From Citroniella saccharovorans (lineage in GTDB: Bacteria > Bacillota > Clostridia > Tissierellales > Peptoniphilaceae): a stretch of 64,000 nucleotides of DNA. The stretch covers positions 1-64,000 of the forward strand of contig NZ_JAYKOT010000001.1 in the NCBI RefSeq assembly GCF_035481615.1, read 5' to 3'. The stretch's first letter is position 1, and every line of letters begins with the position of its first letter. Below, in pieces: positions 9,445 to 19,469 of the stretch. Both the position numbers and the translations under genes were made by a program. Below the pieces are notes generated by a model. The model ran no database searches. It had not been told where the DNA came from and saw only the letters and a program-made list of their open reading frames with translations.

Positions 9445-10444
9445 CTATTCTCTTTACAGTTTCTCCCTCGTGTAAAATAGGAGGAACTAGGTTTATCTTT
9501 TCGCACTTTTCCTCATCTAGTAGGCTAGTTAGAATATTTATTGCCCCCCTAGATATTCTTTTAATTTGAGAATCAACGCTTGTAAGATCGGATGAGTAGA
9601 ACCTATTTAGATATGCATTGTCGTAGCCAATAATTGAAACATCTTCTGGAACTCTCTTTCCTCTTTTTCTAAGTCCAGATATAAGTCCCAAGGCTATTAG
9701 GTCATTGACGCAAAAAACTCCAGTTACATCTTCACTTATAACATACTCTGCAAACATCTCTATCCCGTCAATTTCTAGATTTGATCTTAAAATAGAATTA
9801 TAATCATCAAACTCTACCCCTATTTCGTGTAGGTAAGATCCAAAACCTTCAAGTCTTTTTTCGTGGTTAGGGACCTTGTCAAGACTTGTACAGCAAATTA
9901 ACCTTTTGTGTCCCATATCGGATAGGTATTTGGCTGCAAGCCTTCCTCCCTTATAATTATCTGTAGTTACAACGTGGATATCTTCCATAATATCTTGAAC
10001 TTCTTCAAGGACAACTAGTTTTTCATAAACTTTTGGATTTAACTTATTTTTAAAATTTTCAAAATCAATGGAAACTGCTATCCCGCCCTCAAAAAATCCA
10101 TTATTTAAAATTTCCAGTCCACTATCTTCAATTCTTACATCATTATTTGTTGAAAGAACCATTACTGTATAACCTAGTTTTGCAAACCCATTTATAATAT
10201 GGTTGGAAATTTCAGTATAGTATGGATTAATTAGGTCAGGAACTATCATTGCTATAAGATTAGATTTTTTTCTAACTAAATTTCTAGCAAGCTCATTTCT
10301 GGTATAATTAAGTTTTTCAGCCGCTTTTATAACTTTTCTTTTTGTTTCTTCACTGATTCTATTTTCCTGTTTGTTTAAAACAAGAGATACTGTAGTAGGT
10401 GAGCATCCGGCTTCTCTTGCTACATCTTTAATCGTTGTGGTCAT
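9437..10444 (-). CDS. LacI/PurR/RbsR-family transcriptional regulator
   Basis: An N-terminal helix-turn-helix (TIKDVAREAGCSPTTVSLVL, residues 4-23) and hinge helix, then a periplasmic-binding-protein-like effector domain (about 60-330). Total 335 residues, typical. The ATG at 10442-10444 follows GGAGGG at proper spacing; an ATG four codons earlier overlaps that ribosome site and is less likely. It is divergent from deoD across a 220-bp intergenic region and overlaps the nucleoside-hydrolase-like gene. By position it probably responds to a nucleoside or ribose and controls deoD and its own operon; the effector is unknown. Confidence 0.88.
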   Translation of the reverse strand: MTTTIKDVAREAGCSPTTVSLVLNKQENRISEETKRKVIKAAEKLNYTRNELARNLVRKKSNLIAMIVPDLINPYYTEISNHIINGFAKLGYTVMVLSTNNDVRIEDSGLEILNNGFFEGGIAVSIDFENFKNKLNPKVYEKLVVLEEVQDIMEDIHVVTTDNYKGGRLAAKYLSDMGHKRLICCTSLDKVPNHEKRLEGFGSYLHEIGVEFDDYNSILRSNLEIDGIEMFAEYVISEDVTGVFCVNDLIALGLISGLRKRGKRVPEDVSIIGYDNAYLNRFYSSDLTSVDSQIKRISRGAINILTSLLDEEKCEKINLVPPILHEGETVKRIDE

Positions 10445-10635
10445 TTTACCCTCCATAAGTCTAATTTAGCTAAAACGTGAACTTTTTTTGCTTATAACTA
10501 TTCTACTACATAAGCAGCTTAAAGTAAACTTATTTAGTAAAAGTTTTATTAATTTTTTTAATACAAATCTGAGATTTGAAATAAGTTAAAACTTTAAACC
10601 ACCTATTTTTTCTTAGTAAAAACTCTTTTTTGTGA

Positions 10636-10660
10636 TATAATATTTTATATATAAAGGAGG
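10636..10660 (+). promoter_or_regulatory. -10 element and ribosome site of deoD
   Basis: TATAAT at 10636-10641 is followed by AAAGGAGG just before the deoD ATG. The T-rich region 17 bp upstream gives only a weak -35. The 10457-10635 interval between the divergent regulator and deoD is the expected place for a LacI-type operator, but I cannot single out one convincing palindrome. Confidence 0.5.
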
Positions 10661-10665
10661 ATGTT

Positions 10666-11364
10666 ATGGCTACACCACATATTAGAGCGGAAAAAGGAGA
10701 TATTGCAGAAAAAATACTCCTTCCAGGAGATCCTTTGCGTGCAAAATTTATAAGCGAGAATTTTTTACAAAATTCTGTTCAGTTTAACGATATTAGAAAT
10801 ATGCTTGGATTTACTGGAATTTATAAGGGAGAAAAAGTTTCAGTTATGGGAACAGGTATGGGAGTTAGTTCAATTGGAATTTACTCCTACGAACTTATTA
10901 AATTTTTTGATGTAAAAAAACTAATTAGGGTTGGAACATGTGGATCTTACAAAAAAGATGTAGGTTTACATGATATCATACTTGCCCAGGGGGCATCTAC
11001 AAATTCAAACTTTCAAAGTCAGTATGAATTGAATGGAACATACTCTGCCATTTCAAGCTTTAACCTACTTGAAAGAGCAGCAAATATTTTAAGAGAAAAA
11101 AATTATAAGTTCCACGTTGGAGGAGTTCTCACATCAGATATATTCTACGAACCTGATGAAAATTCCTATAAAAAGTGGGCAAGTCTAGGAGTTCTTGCTG
11201 TTGAGATGGAAACTTATGCTCTTTATTGTAATGCTAGTAGGCTGGGGGCTGAAGCTCTTTCAATCTTAAGTGTATCTGACCAGTTAGTTACAAAAGAAGC
11301 TGTTAAAACAGACGATAGAGAAAAAGCTTTTACAAAAATGATGGAGGTGGCCCTTGAAATCTAA
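10666..11364 (+). CDS. deoD: Purine nucleoside phosphorylase, hexameric DeoD type
   Basis: Cleaves purine (deoxy)nucleosides with phosphate to free base and (deoxy)ribose-1-phosphate. The 232 residues match DeoD. Visible family motifs are LLPGDPLRAKFI (18-29), GMGVSSIGIYSYEL (64-77), RVGTCGSY (87-94), VEMETYALY near 180 and the catalytic SVSDQLVT near 203-210. The start has AAAGGAGG. The following lipoprotein gene starts inside its 3' end, indicating tight coupling. With apt it completes a route from imported nucleosides to nucleotides. Confidence 0.96.
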   Translation: MATPHIRAEKGDIAEKILLPGDPLRAKFISENFLQNSVQFNDIRNMLGFTGIYKGEKVSVMGTGMGVSSIGIYSYELIKFFDVKKLIRVGTCGSYKKDVGLHDIILAQGASTNSNFQSQYELNGTYSAISSFNLLERAANILREKNYKFHVGGVLTSDIFYEPDENSYKKWASLGVLAVEMETYALYCNASRLGAEALSILSVSDQLVTKEAVKTDDREKAFTKMMEVALEI

Positions 11365-12436
11365 ATTTTTATTTGTCTTGGCTTTAGTTTTAGCCTTATG
11401 TGCTTGCAGTAATGACGGAGCTGGCAAAACTAATTCTGAAAAAGCAGAAAAAAAGATTAGGATAGCTCACTTAGTAAATGGTTATCTTGGAGATAAGTCT
11501 TTTCATGATTCTGCAAATTTAGGCCTAAGCGACCTAGCAGATGAGAATAAAAGTATTGAATTTAAATCTGTTGAAATGACTGATGATACTTCTAAGCACG
11601 AAAAAACACTTATGGAATACTGCGAAGACGGTACTTGGGATATAATTGTTGTTGGAACATGGCAAATGATTGAACCTTTAAAAAATGCCAGTGAAAAATA
11701 TCCAGATCAAAAATTTATCCTATATGATGATAAGATGGATTATAGTGATGGAAAATATAAAAATATTTACTCAATTACCTATAAGCAAAATGAAGGAAGT
11801 TTTCTTGCCGGTTATATAGCTACGAAATTAGCTGAAAATACTGAGAATCGTAAAATTGGTTTTTTGGGTGGAATGATTACTCCTGTAATAAATGATTTTT
11901 TAGTAGGATATAGTGCAGGTAGAGACTATGCTAATCCTGAAGTATCTTTAAATGTTGCTTTTATCAATGATTTTTTTGATGCAGCTTTAGGAAAACAAAT
12001 GGCAAATAGTCAGTATGATGGTGGTGTTGAAGTCGGTTTTTCTCCAGCAGCCCTAGCTGGAATGGGACAAGTTGAAGCATCACTTGAAAAGGGAAAGTAT
12101 ATGATTGGAATAGATTCAGACCAATATGCTCTTTTTGGTGAAGAAAAGGGAAAATATATTGTAACATCAGTTTTAAAAAACGTAGGAAATTCCTTAAAAA
12201 GAGCAATTGACCTTTACTCAAAAGGAGAACTACCTTTTGGAAGTAGTGAAAGTCTTGGACTTAAAGAAGACGCTGTTGGAATTGTAAAAAATGAAAATTA
12301 TAAAAAGATAGTTCCAGCTGATGTTCAAAATGAAATAGAAGAAGTTGAAAAAAAGATAAAATCAGGCGAGATTAAGGTTCCTTCTGCTTTTGATATGTCA
12401 GAAGATGAAGTAAAAGAAATAATTGAAAAGAATTAG
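11354..12436 (+). CDS. BMP-family lipoprotein, nucleoside-type ABC substrate-binding protein
   Basis: A 360-residue precursor with a lipoprotein signal (LALVLALCAC, lipid cysteine at about 18), then the BMP/Med/PnrA fold: GYLGDKSFHDSA near the start and GSFLAGYIATKLAE near 147-160. The start is TTG at 11354 with GGAGGTGG upstream; it overlaps deoD. The PnrA/TmpC branch binds purine nucleosides for an ABC importer, and adjacency to deoD supports that ligand. No permease or ATPase genes follow here, so they would be elsewhere. A strong terminator ends the unit. Confidence 0.9.
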   Translation: MKSKFLFVLALVLALCACSNDGAGKTNSEKAEKKIRIAHLVNGYLGDKSFHDSANLGLSDLADENKSIEFKSVEMTDDTSKHEKTLMEYCEDGTWDIIVVGTWQMIEPLKNASEKYPDQKFILYDDKMDYSDGKYKNIYSITYKQNEGSFLAGYIATKLAENTENRKIGFLGGMITPVINDFLVGYSAGRDYANPEVSLNVAFINDFFDAALGKQMANSQYDGGVEVGFSPAALAGMGQVEASLEKGKYMIGIDSDQYALFGEEKGKYIVTSVLKNVGNSLKRAIDLYSKGELPFGSSESLGLKEDAVGIVKNENYKKIVPADVQNEIEEVEKKIKSGEIKVPSAFDMSEDEVKEIIEKN

Positions 12437-12445
12437 TAAGTTATT

Positions 12446-12486
12446 AAGTCTACTTTTTGGATAAAACTAAAAGTAGACTTTTTTTA
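12446..12486 (+). terminator. Terminator of the deoD operon
   Basis: AAGTCTACTTTT (12446-12457) pairs perfectly with AAAAGTAGACTT (12469-12480), followed by a T run to 12486. It lies just after the stop of the BMP lipoprotein gene. Confidence 0.9.
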
Positions 12487-12833
12487 TAAAAAATTTTAGT
12501 CTTTTATTTAAATACGTATTATTTTCTATTTTTTTAGATATATTAAAATTTAAACTAAATTTAACTATAAATAAAATTAAGTGTCCATTTATTAAAATAC
12601 ATATCTATAATTTTTATCTTCTTTATTTATTTTGCTTTCTATTTTTTCATTTATGTGATATAATAAAGTATAGATGTAGATTAATAGTATATAAAGTTAC
12701 TAGCTTAATTATTATTTTTAAAATGTAGTAATTTTTATGCTTTTTGTTTAGAAAACCTAAATTTACTAGAAAATACCTAAGAGGATATAAAAATCTTGAA
12801 AAAAACTTATAATTAAAAGAATAGGAGGAATTT
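12487..12833 (+). other. AT-rich intergenic region
   Basis: No ORF, RNA or repeat is recognisable. It must hold the promoter of the next lipoprotein gene; a TATAAT-like box lies near 12658-12663, but no convincing -35 partner is clear. A ribosome site (AGGAGGAA) stands just before 12834. Confidence 0.4.
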
Positions 12834-13568
12834 ATGAAAAAAAATATATTGATACTGCTTTTAGCTATGATATGTTTATTTACTGCTTGTAATAAGAGCG
12901 GTGAAAAAGTAAATAATGAAAATAAAAATGAATCTGAAAGTATAGAAAATAAAAATGAATCTGAAAATATAGAAAGTGAAAATACTCCTGAAAAAGCCGG
13001 CGAAGAGGCAGGTAATTCTGCCTATCCGCCAATGGTAAAAGTTGATGGAATTACCTATGTGGACACTTCTTACGAGAATGCTATGGCTACTTGCGGAACG
13101 TCTGATGGGAAAATTAAAACAAGTGTTGATGGAACAAAAATGCCTACAAATGATGATGAGTCAAACTTTGGTAAAGGATATGGATATCAGGTTTGGGAGG
13201 ATGGCTATATAAATGTTGAAATAGACAATAGGTGGGTTTTGTTTAGGGATATCAAGCTAGAAGATAAAAATGACCAAATTCCAGAATGGGTGGCCCATTT
13301 TACAGGAAAAGTTATTAATACGGAAGAAGATTCACTTTTGGTTGAAAAAATTGAAATGGACGATAGGTTTATTTTTAAAGACTCATTGACAAAGCCAATT
13401 CTCCTATCAATCCAAAATTTAGATAATGAAAAAGATGGTGTGATAAGTACTGATGGTCTTGAAGGAAAGACTGTTGAAGTTTATTTTGGCGGTGAAATTA
13501 AAAATACAGATCCACTTTTATCTAGCCCAATTTCTCTTGAAAAAATTTATAGAATAAGTGTAAAATAA
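12834..13568 (+). CDS. Predicted lipoprotein of unknown function
   Basis: 244 residues. The lipoprotein signal is MKKNILILLLAMICLFTAC with the lipid cysteine at 19. An Asn/Glu/Ser-rich spacer (about 22-60) contains an imperfect internal duplication of the unit ENKNESE. A globular domain of about 185 residues follows, with no motif I recognise. It is expected on the outer face of the membrane. It stands alone, followed by a palindromic repeat that probably serves as its terminator. Confidence 0.8.
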   Translation: MKKNILILLLAMICLFTACNKSGEKVNNENKNESESIENKNESENIESENTPEKAGEEAGNSAYPPMVKVDGITYVDTSYENAMATCGTSDGKIKTSVDGTKMPTNDDESNFGKGYGYQVWEDGYINVEIDNRWVLFRDIKLEDKNDQIPEWVAHFTGKVINTEEDSLLVEKIEMDDRFIFKDSLTKPILLSIQNLDNEKDGVISTDGLEGKTVEVYFGGEIKNTDPLLSSPISLEKIYRISVK

Positions 13569-13632
13569 ATTAAAAAATATTTAATAGGAGTTTTTCTCTA
13601 AAATAATTCGGCGTAAAAGATAATAGACTTTT

Positions 13633-13676
13633 GTACTGCCCCCTTAAATCCGGACACGGAAATAAGGGGGTATTTT
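13633..13676 (+). repeat. Dispersed hairpin repeat, copy 1 (terminator-like)
   Basis: GTACTGCCCCCTTAAATCCG begins an imperfect palindrome, CCCCCTTA...TAAGGGGG, with an inner CC/GG pair and a following TATTTT. The same sequence, including the loop, recurs inverted at 30565-30604, about 17 kb away, with only a few differences. Each lies just downstream of a gene. Loop conservation shows a repeated element, not two unrelated terminators. Confidence 0.75.
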
Positions 13677-13870
13677 AGTGAATAAAAATCTTAGTTAAAT
13701 AAGTATAAGCCAAGCATCTTAGAAAATATAATATTAATTTTAAGCTCAAGCACTTTTATTAGAATAAAATTTCCTAACATTATGTAATAATTTTAAAATA
13801 TCCCATAAAGATTTTTATCCTTCTCTAGTTATATTCTAAATCTAACCTGAATTTTTCCCTTTAAGAAATT

Positions 13871-13893
13871 AAAAAAAGAGCCTTTTCAGACTC
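13871..13893 (-). terminator. Outer terminator of tuf
   Basis: On the minus strand GAGTC-TGAAAA-GGCTC followed by seven T. It lies beyond the 200-bp repeat that separates it from a near-duplicate hairpin next to tuf. Confidence 0.75.
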
Positions 13894-14093
13894 TCAGAGT
13901 GTAGACAAAATCCAAAAACGCTTATCCGACTGCAGAAATTGAGAAATTCTAAATCTCATAATCCTGTAAATCGCAAACTCGCTAACGCTCAAACAGTGCG
14001 ATTTACGGGCGGATTATTTCAATTTGAATTTCTTACAATTTTTTTCGTATGGAAAGCTACTTTTTGGATTTTGCTACTTTGTCAACAACCTGA
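13894..14093 (-). repeat. 200-bp structured repeat element, copy 1, nested between duplicated terminators
   Basis: Shares about 90% or more of its bases with 46127-46326 and has exactly the same length. It has imperfect terminal inverted repeats (TCAGGTTGTTGACAAA against TCAGAGTGTAGACAAA). It can fold into one long hairpin with a GTAAATCGCA/TGCGATTTAC core. Both sides carry versions of the same terminator hairpin: GAGCC-TGAAAA-GGATCTC (14092-14112) and GAGTC-TGAAAA-GGCTC (13878-13893). An ORF across it is conserved only because the DNA is. It is probably a non-autonomous mobile element. In 13677-13870 I see nothing else. Confidence 0.8.
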
Positions 14094-14112
14094 GATCCTT
14101 TTCAGGCTCTTT
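14092..14112 (-). terminator. Inner hairpin after tuf (terminator duplicate without T run)
   Basis: On the minus strand GAGCC-TGAAAA-GGATCTC, 18 bp past the tuf stop. It matches the outer terminator's loop exactly but is followed by the repeat element instead of a T run, so it probably no longer terminates efficiently. Confidence 0.6.
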
Positions 14113-14129
14113 AATTTTATCTTTTTTTA

Positions 14130-15323
14130 TTATTCAATTATCTTAGAAACTACTCCAGCTCCTACTGTTCTTCCGCCTTCTCTTATTGCAAATCTTAGTC
14201 CTTCTTCGATTGCGATTGGGTGGATTAATTCGATTATGAATTTTGCGTTATCTCCTGGTACTACCATTTCTACGCCGTCTTCTAGTTCGATATTTCCTGT
14301 TACGTCTGTTGTTCTGAAGTAGAATTGTGGTCTATATCCTGAGAAGAATGGTGTGTGTCTTCCTCCTTCGTCTTTTGTTAGTACGTATACTTCTGCTTCA
14401 AATTTTGTGTGTGGCTTTATTGTTCCTGGTGCTGCTAGTACTTGACCTCTTTGGATTTCGTTTCTTTGTACTCCTCTTAGTAGTAGTCCTATGTTATCTC
14501 CTGCTTCGGCTTGGTCTAGTAGTTTCTTGAACATTTCTACTCCTGTTACTACTAGGTCTCTTGGCTTTTCTTGGATTCCTACTAGTTCTACTGTGTCGCC
14601 TACTTTTACTGTTCCTCTTTCTACTCTTCCTGTTGCTACTGTTCCTCTTCCTGTGATTGAGAAGATGTCTTCTACTGGCATTAGGAATGGTTGGTCTGTT
14701 GCTCTTTCTGGTTGTGGAATGTATTCGTCTACTGCTTCCATTAGTTTTACGATTTTATCTCCCCATTCTCCGTCTGGATCTTCTAGGGCTTTTAGTGCTG
14801 ATCCTACGATGATTGGTGTGTCGTCTCCTGGGAAGTCGTATTCGTTTAGTAGGTCTCTTACTTCCATTTCTACTAGTTCGATTAGTTCTGGGTCGTCTAC
14901 TTGGTCTTCTTTGTTTAGGAATACTACTATCTTTGGTACGCCTACTTGTCTTGCTAGTAGGATGTGTTCTCTTGTTTGTGGCATTGGTCCGTCTGCTGCA
15001 CTTACGATTAGGATTGCTCCGTCCATTTGTGCTGCTCCTGTGATCATGTTCTTTACGTAGTCAGCATGGCCTGGACAGTCTACGTGTGCGTAGTGTCTCT
15101 TTGGTGTTTCGTATTCTACGTGTGATGTTGAGATTGTGATTCCTCTTTCTCTTTCTTCTGGTGCTTTGTCTATGTGTGCGTAGTCTACGTATTCTCCTGA
15201 ACCGAATCTCTTGTTTAGTACTAGGGTAATTGCTGCTGTTGTTGTTGTCTTACCGTGGTCTACGTGTCCTATTGTTCCTATGTTAACGTGTGGTTTTGTT
15301 CTTTCAAATTTTGCTTTAGCCAT
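14130..15323 (-). CDS. tuf: Translation elongation factor Tu
   Basis: Delivers aminoacyl-tRNA to the ribosome as a GTP complex. It shows the full set of GTPase motifs: GHVDHGKTT (G1), the switch I segment ending [13 protein letters not shown] (G3), NKEDQVDD (G4, NKxD) and GSALKAL (G5), then domains II and III. At 397 residues it is standard. The ATG at 15321-15323 has AGGAGGAAAAT upstream; the longer reading frame includes untranslated leader. Synonymous codon use is strongly biased, as expected of a highly expressed gene. Unlike many Firmicutes it is not next to fusA or rpsL, so it may be a solitary tuf. Confidence 0.98.
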   Translation of the reverse strand: MAKAKFERTKPHVNIGTIGHVDHGKTTTTAAITLVLNKRFGSGEYVDYAHIDKAPEERERGITISTSHVEYETPKRHYAHVDCPGHADYVKNMITGAAQMDGAILIVSAADGPMPQTREHILLARQVGVPKIVVFLNKEDQVDDPELIELVEMEVRDLLNEYDFPGDDTPIIVGSALKALEDPDGEWGDKIVKLMEAVDEYIPQPERATDQPFLMPVEDIFSITGRGTVATGRVERGTVKVGDTVELVGIQEKPRDLVVTGVEMFKKLLDQAEAGDNIGLLLRGVQRNEIQRGQVLAAPGTIKPHTKFEAEVYVLTKDEGGRHTPFFSGYRPQFYFRTTDVTGNIELEDGVEMVVPGDNAKFIIELIHPIAIEEGLRFAIREGGRTVGAGVVSKIIE

Positions 15324-15354
15324 TATTTTCCTCCTATATATAATAATTAATCTA

Positions 15355-15383
15355 ATTATACCATTATATATCCTTTTATTCAA
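15355..15383 (-). promoter_or_regulatory. tuf promoter
   Basis: On the minus strand TTGAAT (15378-15383), a 17-bp spacer and TATAAT (15355-15360) with the extended -10 TGG directly upstream. This is a strong sigma-A promoter about 30 bp before the ATG. Between it and the radical SAM gene, minus-strand AGCTA-ATAG-TAGCT with a T run (about 15425-15440) is a weak terminator candidate. Confidence 0.8.
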
Positions 15384-15445
15384 TTATATTAAAGGTACGT
15401 TTAAATATTAAAGCTAGGCTAAAAAAGCTACTATTAGCTGAGTCT

Positions 15446-16354
15446 CTACTCCTTATCCCAAACTCTCCACTTTTTATTTTCAAGCTTAACAAGGTCTCTT
15501 TTAGAATATTCTTCCAAATGAGAATCAATCTTATCTAAAAGTTTTTTCTTGTGATTTGGAATAAGTCCAGTTAAGATAAGTGCATTTGTCTTGTGACTTG
15601 CATTAAATATAGTTTCTAACTCTAACTTTTCTAATAGATCTCTTTCTTCTAATATAGATTCTCTTACACTTAATCTTTTAAACTCCTTACTTCTAACTTT
15701 TTGAGCAAGCCCAGCTCTTTTAAATATAACTGTAGTCACAATTACAATTTCAAAAGGGTGAATTTGATTTAATAAAAAAGCAGTTTTTTCTATATGGTCC
15801 TTTGAAAGATCCCTTCCACCTAGACCCAGCATTATATAAGCACTATACTTTATGCCAAGTCTTTCTAGCTTTTTGCAAGCTTTCAAACTATCATCTAAAT
15901 TTGTCCCCTTATTTTGAAAAGACAAAACTTTATCTGATCCAGACTCAAGTCCAAGGCAAAGTCTATCCATCTTCTCATTTTTTAAAAGGAGAAGCTGATC
16001 ATCACTTTTAGATAAAACATCACGGGTCCTAGCAAACATACTTATATATTTACAGGAAAAATTTTTGTTTATCTCCTTCATAATCCTAAGTAGAAAATCT
16101 GTGTCAAGACAAAGGGGATTACCCTCAAGAAGATTAAACTTAGTTGGCTTTACTCTCTTATCTTGGTAAAATCTTCTCCTAGATTCAATATATGTTTTTA
16201 TATCTTCAAAATCAAAAACTTTAAACTTTTGCCTATAATTTAAATCACAATAAAGACATTTATTATAGCTACAACCCTGAGTCACCGGAATCATTTCCGA
16301 GTGCATCTCCGGCATAGGCGTGTACATATATTCATTGTAAAATTTATCAATCAT
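15446..16354 (-). CDS. Radical SAM protein of unknown substrate
   Basis: 302 residues. The Fe-S cluster motif is CSYNKCLYC at about 28-36 (C-x4-C-x2-C), a spacing found in some B12-radical-SAM-like and Elp3-like branches rather than the canonical Cx3Cx2C. Later motifs are RLCLGLESGSDKVL (about 132-145, the SAM-binding GLESG strand) and YIMLGLGGRD (about 172-181). No B12-binding or C-terminal SPASM domain is present. It is monocistronic between tRNA-Thr and tuf. The substrate cannot be read from sequence. Confidence 0.82.
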   Translation of the reverse strand: MIDKFYNEYMYTPMPEMHSEMIPVTQGCSYNKCLYCDLNYRQKFKVFDFEDIKTYIESRRRFYQDKRVKPTKFNLLEGNPLCLDTDFLLRIMKEINKNFSCKYISMFARTRDVLSKSDDQLLLLKNEKMDRLCLGLESGSDKVLSFQNKGTNLDDSLKACKKLERLGIKYSAYIMLGLGGRDLSKDHIEKTAFLLNQIHPFEIVIVTTVIFKRAGLAQKVRSKEFKRLSVRESILEERDLLEKLELETIFNASHKTNALILTGLIPNHKKKLLDKIDSHLEEYSKRDLVKLENKKWRVWDKE

Positions 16355-16683
16355 AATAAACCTTTCTAAAAAACTACATTCAATTTAAATATCTATACTA
16401 ATTGTAACATAAGATATAAATTACTTAAATTGAAAATTAAAAAAAAAGAATATAAAAGTTTAAATATATTAAAAATAATCTCTCTTTTGATACATTTATT
16501 TTTCTAACTATTTTTCCTTATTTTAATTTGTGGCATTTAGCTTCCTATAACTAAGGCCTAAAGGCATTATAAAGTACATAGAGATTTATATGGACTATAA
16601 ATTAAGATCCTAGAGATTCTAGCATATTTATATAGATAATAAAAAAATAGCCAATAACAAATGGCTATTTTCTAATATTTCTA
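16355..16683. other. Intergenic region upstream of the radical SAM gene
   Basis: AT-rich, with no ORF or repeat I can support. It contains the promoter of the minus-strand radical SAM gene, not clearly resolved, and the terminator of the tRNA-Thr transcript. Confidence 0.4.
16644..16671 (-). terminator. Terminator after tRNA-Thr
   Basis: AAAATAGCCA (16644-16653) pairs with TGGCTATTTT (16662-16671) around an 8-base loop. On the minus strand a T-rich run follows. It lies 12 bp past the tRNA CCA end. Confidence 0.8.
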
Positions 16684-16759
16684 TGGAGCCCACTGACGGA
16701 ATTGAACCGTCGACCTCATCCTTACCATGGATGCGCTCTACCTACTGAGCTAAGAGGGC
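16684..16759 (-). tRNA. tRNA-Thr (anticodon GGU)
   Basis: The minus strand folds as a full cloverleaf: acceptor GCCCTCT/AGTGGGC, D arm with AGCTCAGTAGGTAGAGC, anticodon stem CATCC/GGATG with loop ATGGTAA (anticodon GGT), T arm GACGG-TTCAATT-CCGTC, discriminator T and an encoded CCA. The acceptor stem has one U-U mismatch at positions 5-68. It is the cognate class of the thrS product encoded at 58.4-60.3 kb. Confidence 0.95.
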
Positions 16760-16818
16760 AAATTCTCAACCCTTATGATAACTTAAATTATGAATTTAAT
16801 CAAGAGGGTGGAGATTTT

Positions 16819-17358
16819 TTATTTTTTACCTTTACCTTTTTCGCCTAAGTTTTCTATTAAATGATCTATTTTCTTAATCACTCCATCGTCTAGGGAAACA
16901 AGGTTTTTATTGTAGGAATTTCTCTTCTTCTTTTCTAATCTATATAGGTCTTCTTTATAAGTTAAATATCTATGTTTAAGTTCTGAGGCCGAAATTCTAA
17001 GTCCTCCCCTACTTAAAATTGTCTTTTGTATAAGTGAGTCGTTAGTTGCTACTTCTATTAATTTCCTCCTACCCTCACTATCCAAAAATCTTTCAATATA
17101 TTTATCTGCTGTTTCTTCTTTTTCCGTAAATACTACATCAAGTCCCTTGTACTTATAAGTTGTTCTAGGCTGATCTGTATTGTAGGCATCAAAGATAACT
17201 ATTATCTTTTCTCCCGACATCTTTGAATACTCTGCCATCATGTCTAGAAGACTATTCCTAGCATTTTCTAAACTAATTTTAAGACATTCCTTGAGCTTTT
17301 CCCAGTTGCCTATTATATTATAACCGTCAACTATTAGGAAGGCCTTTTTTTTAGGCAT
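16819..17358 (-). CDS. rae1: NYN/PIN-like ribosome-associated endoribonuclease, YacP/Rae1 family
   Basis: 179 residues. The N-terminal FLIVDGYNIIG (7-17), IIVIFDAYNT near 51-60 and VATNDSLIQ near 105 are the acidic PIN/NYN catalytic positions. In Bacillus the homologue Rae1 cleaves mRNA in the ribosomal A site. The tail (about 140-179) is Lys-rich, suited to rRNA contact. It overlaps the rlmB stop by 8 bp, and cysS-rlmB-yacP is a conserved Firmicute gene order that supports the name. Function is by family, not direct evidence. Confidence 0.85.
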   Translation of the reverse strand: MPKKKAFLIVDGYNIIGNWEKLKECLKISLENARNSLLDMMAEYSKMSGEKIIVIFDAYNTDQPRTTYKYKGLDVVFTEKEETADKYIERFLDSEGRRKLIEVATNDSLIQKTILSRGGLRISASELKHRYLTYKEDLYRLEKKKRNSYNKNLVSLDDGVIKKIDHLIENLGEKGKGKK

Positions 17359-18068
17359 TTTGTCTTACTACCTCGTAGATAATAACTGCAGCTGCTGAAG
17401 AAGCATTTAGGGATTCTATCTTCCCAAGCATTGGAATTTTAACAAGGAAGTCACAGTTTTTCTTTATAAGCTCTGACACACCTCTTCCTTCGTTACCTAT
17501 AACTATACAAACTTTTCCATCATATTTTACTTCTGTATAATATTTTTCCGCTCTTCCATCTGTTCCATATATCCAAAATCCATTTTCTTTTAGATATTCT
17601 ATAGATCTAGTTAGATTTGTAACTTCTGCAACTTTCATATAGCTTGTGGCACCTGATGAAGCTTTTACTGCAACTGGCGTAACTGATGCAGACCTTCTTT
17701 TTTGTATGACTACTCCGTCAAATCCTGCCGCTTCTGCTGTTCTTATTATGGCTCCTAGATTGTGTGGATCTTCAATTCTATCTAATATTACTAGTCTTTT
17801 TTGCTCCAGAATCTATTATTTCTTCTAAGCTATAATATTTGTAATTTTCTACTTCAGCTCCAACGCCTTGGTGATTTTGTCCATCTGAAATTTTATCTAA
17901 AAATTTCCTGTTTACTTTTTCTATTCTTATATTTTTATCTTTTGCTATAGCTATTATTTTTAGTGCAGAGCCCTCTAATTTTTTATCTTCAAGGAAAATT
18001 TTTCTAATCTTTCCTTCTTGTTCGAGTAGTTCAATTACTGGATTTCTTCCAAAAATATACTCTCCCAT
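17351..18068 (-). CDS. rlmB: TrmH-family 23S rRNA 2'-O-methyltransferase (RlmB type), apparent frameshift
   Basis: The N-terminal substrate-binding domain (start ATG at 18068) stops after SGAKKTSNIR. In the shifted frame the protein continues KRLVILDRIEDPHNLGAIIR, the SpoU motif 1, and later shows CIVIGNEGRGVSELI (motif 2) and IPMLGKIESLNASSAAAVII (motif 3, knot). The break is a run of six T at 17797-17802 (plus strand). Five would restore about 238 residues, normal for RlmB. It begins just after the cysS stop. The family methylates a ribose in 23S rRNA (G2251 in E. coli). The break may be sequence error. Confidence 0.9.
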
Positions 18069-18069
18069 T

Positions 18070-19458
<1,389 letters not shown>

Positions 19459-19469
19459 ATTATCAGCCT

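Noticed and set aside
13939..14322. A 127-codon plus-strand ORF starting MRNSKSHNPVNRKLANAQTV, and its relative at 46066-46281 on minus.
   Set aside because: Both lie across the 200-bp repeat; the shared peptide follows from DNA identity. The first runs antisense into tuf, neither has a ribosome site, and the encoded region is a long DNA palindrome.
14491..15060. Long plus-strand ORFs (up to 189 codons) opposite tuf.
   Set aside because: Shadows caused by the strong codon bias of tuf; Ser/Thr/Leu-rich translations without family features.
17646..17828. Plus-strand ORF opposite the rlmB break.
   Set aside because: Antisense of the SpoU motif region of rlmB; no ribosome site.
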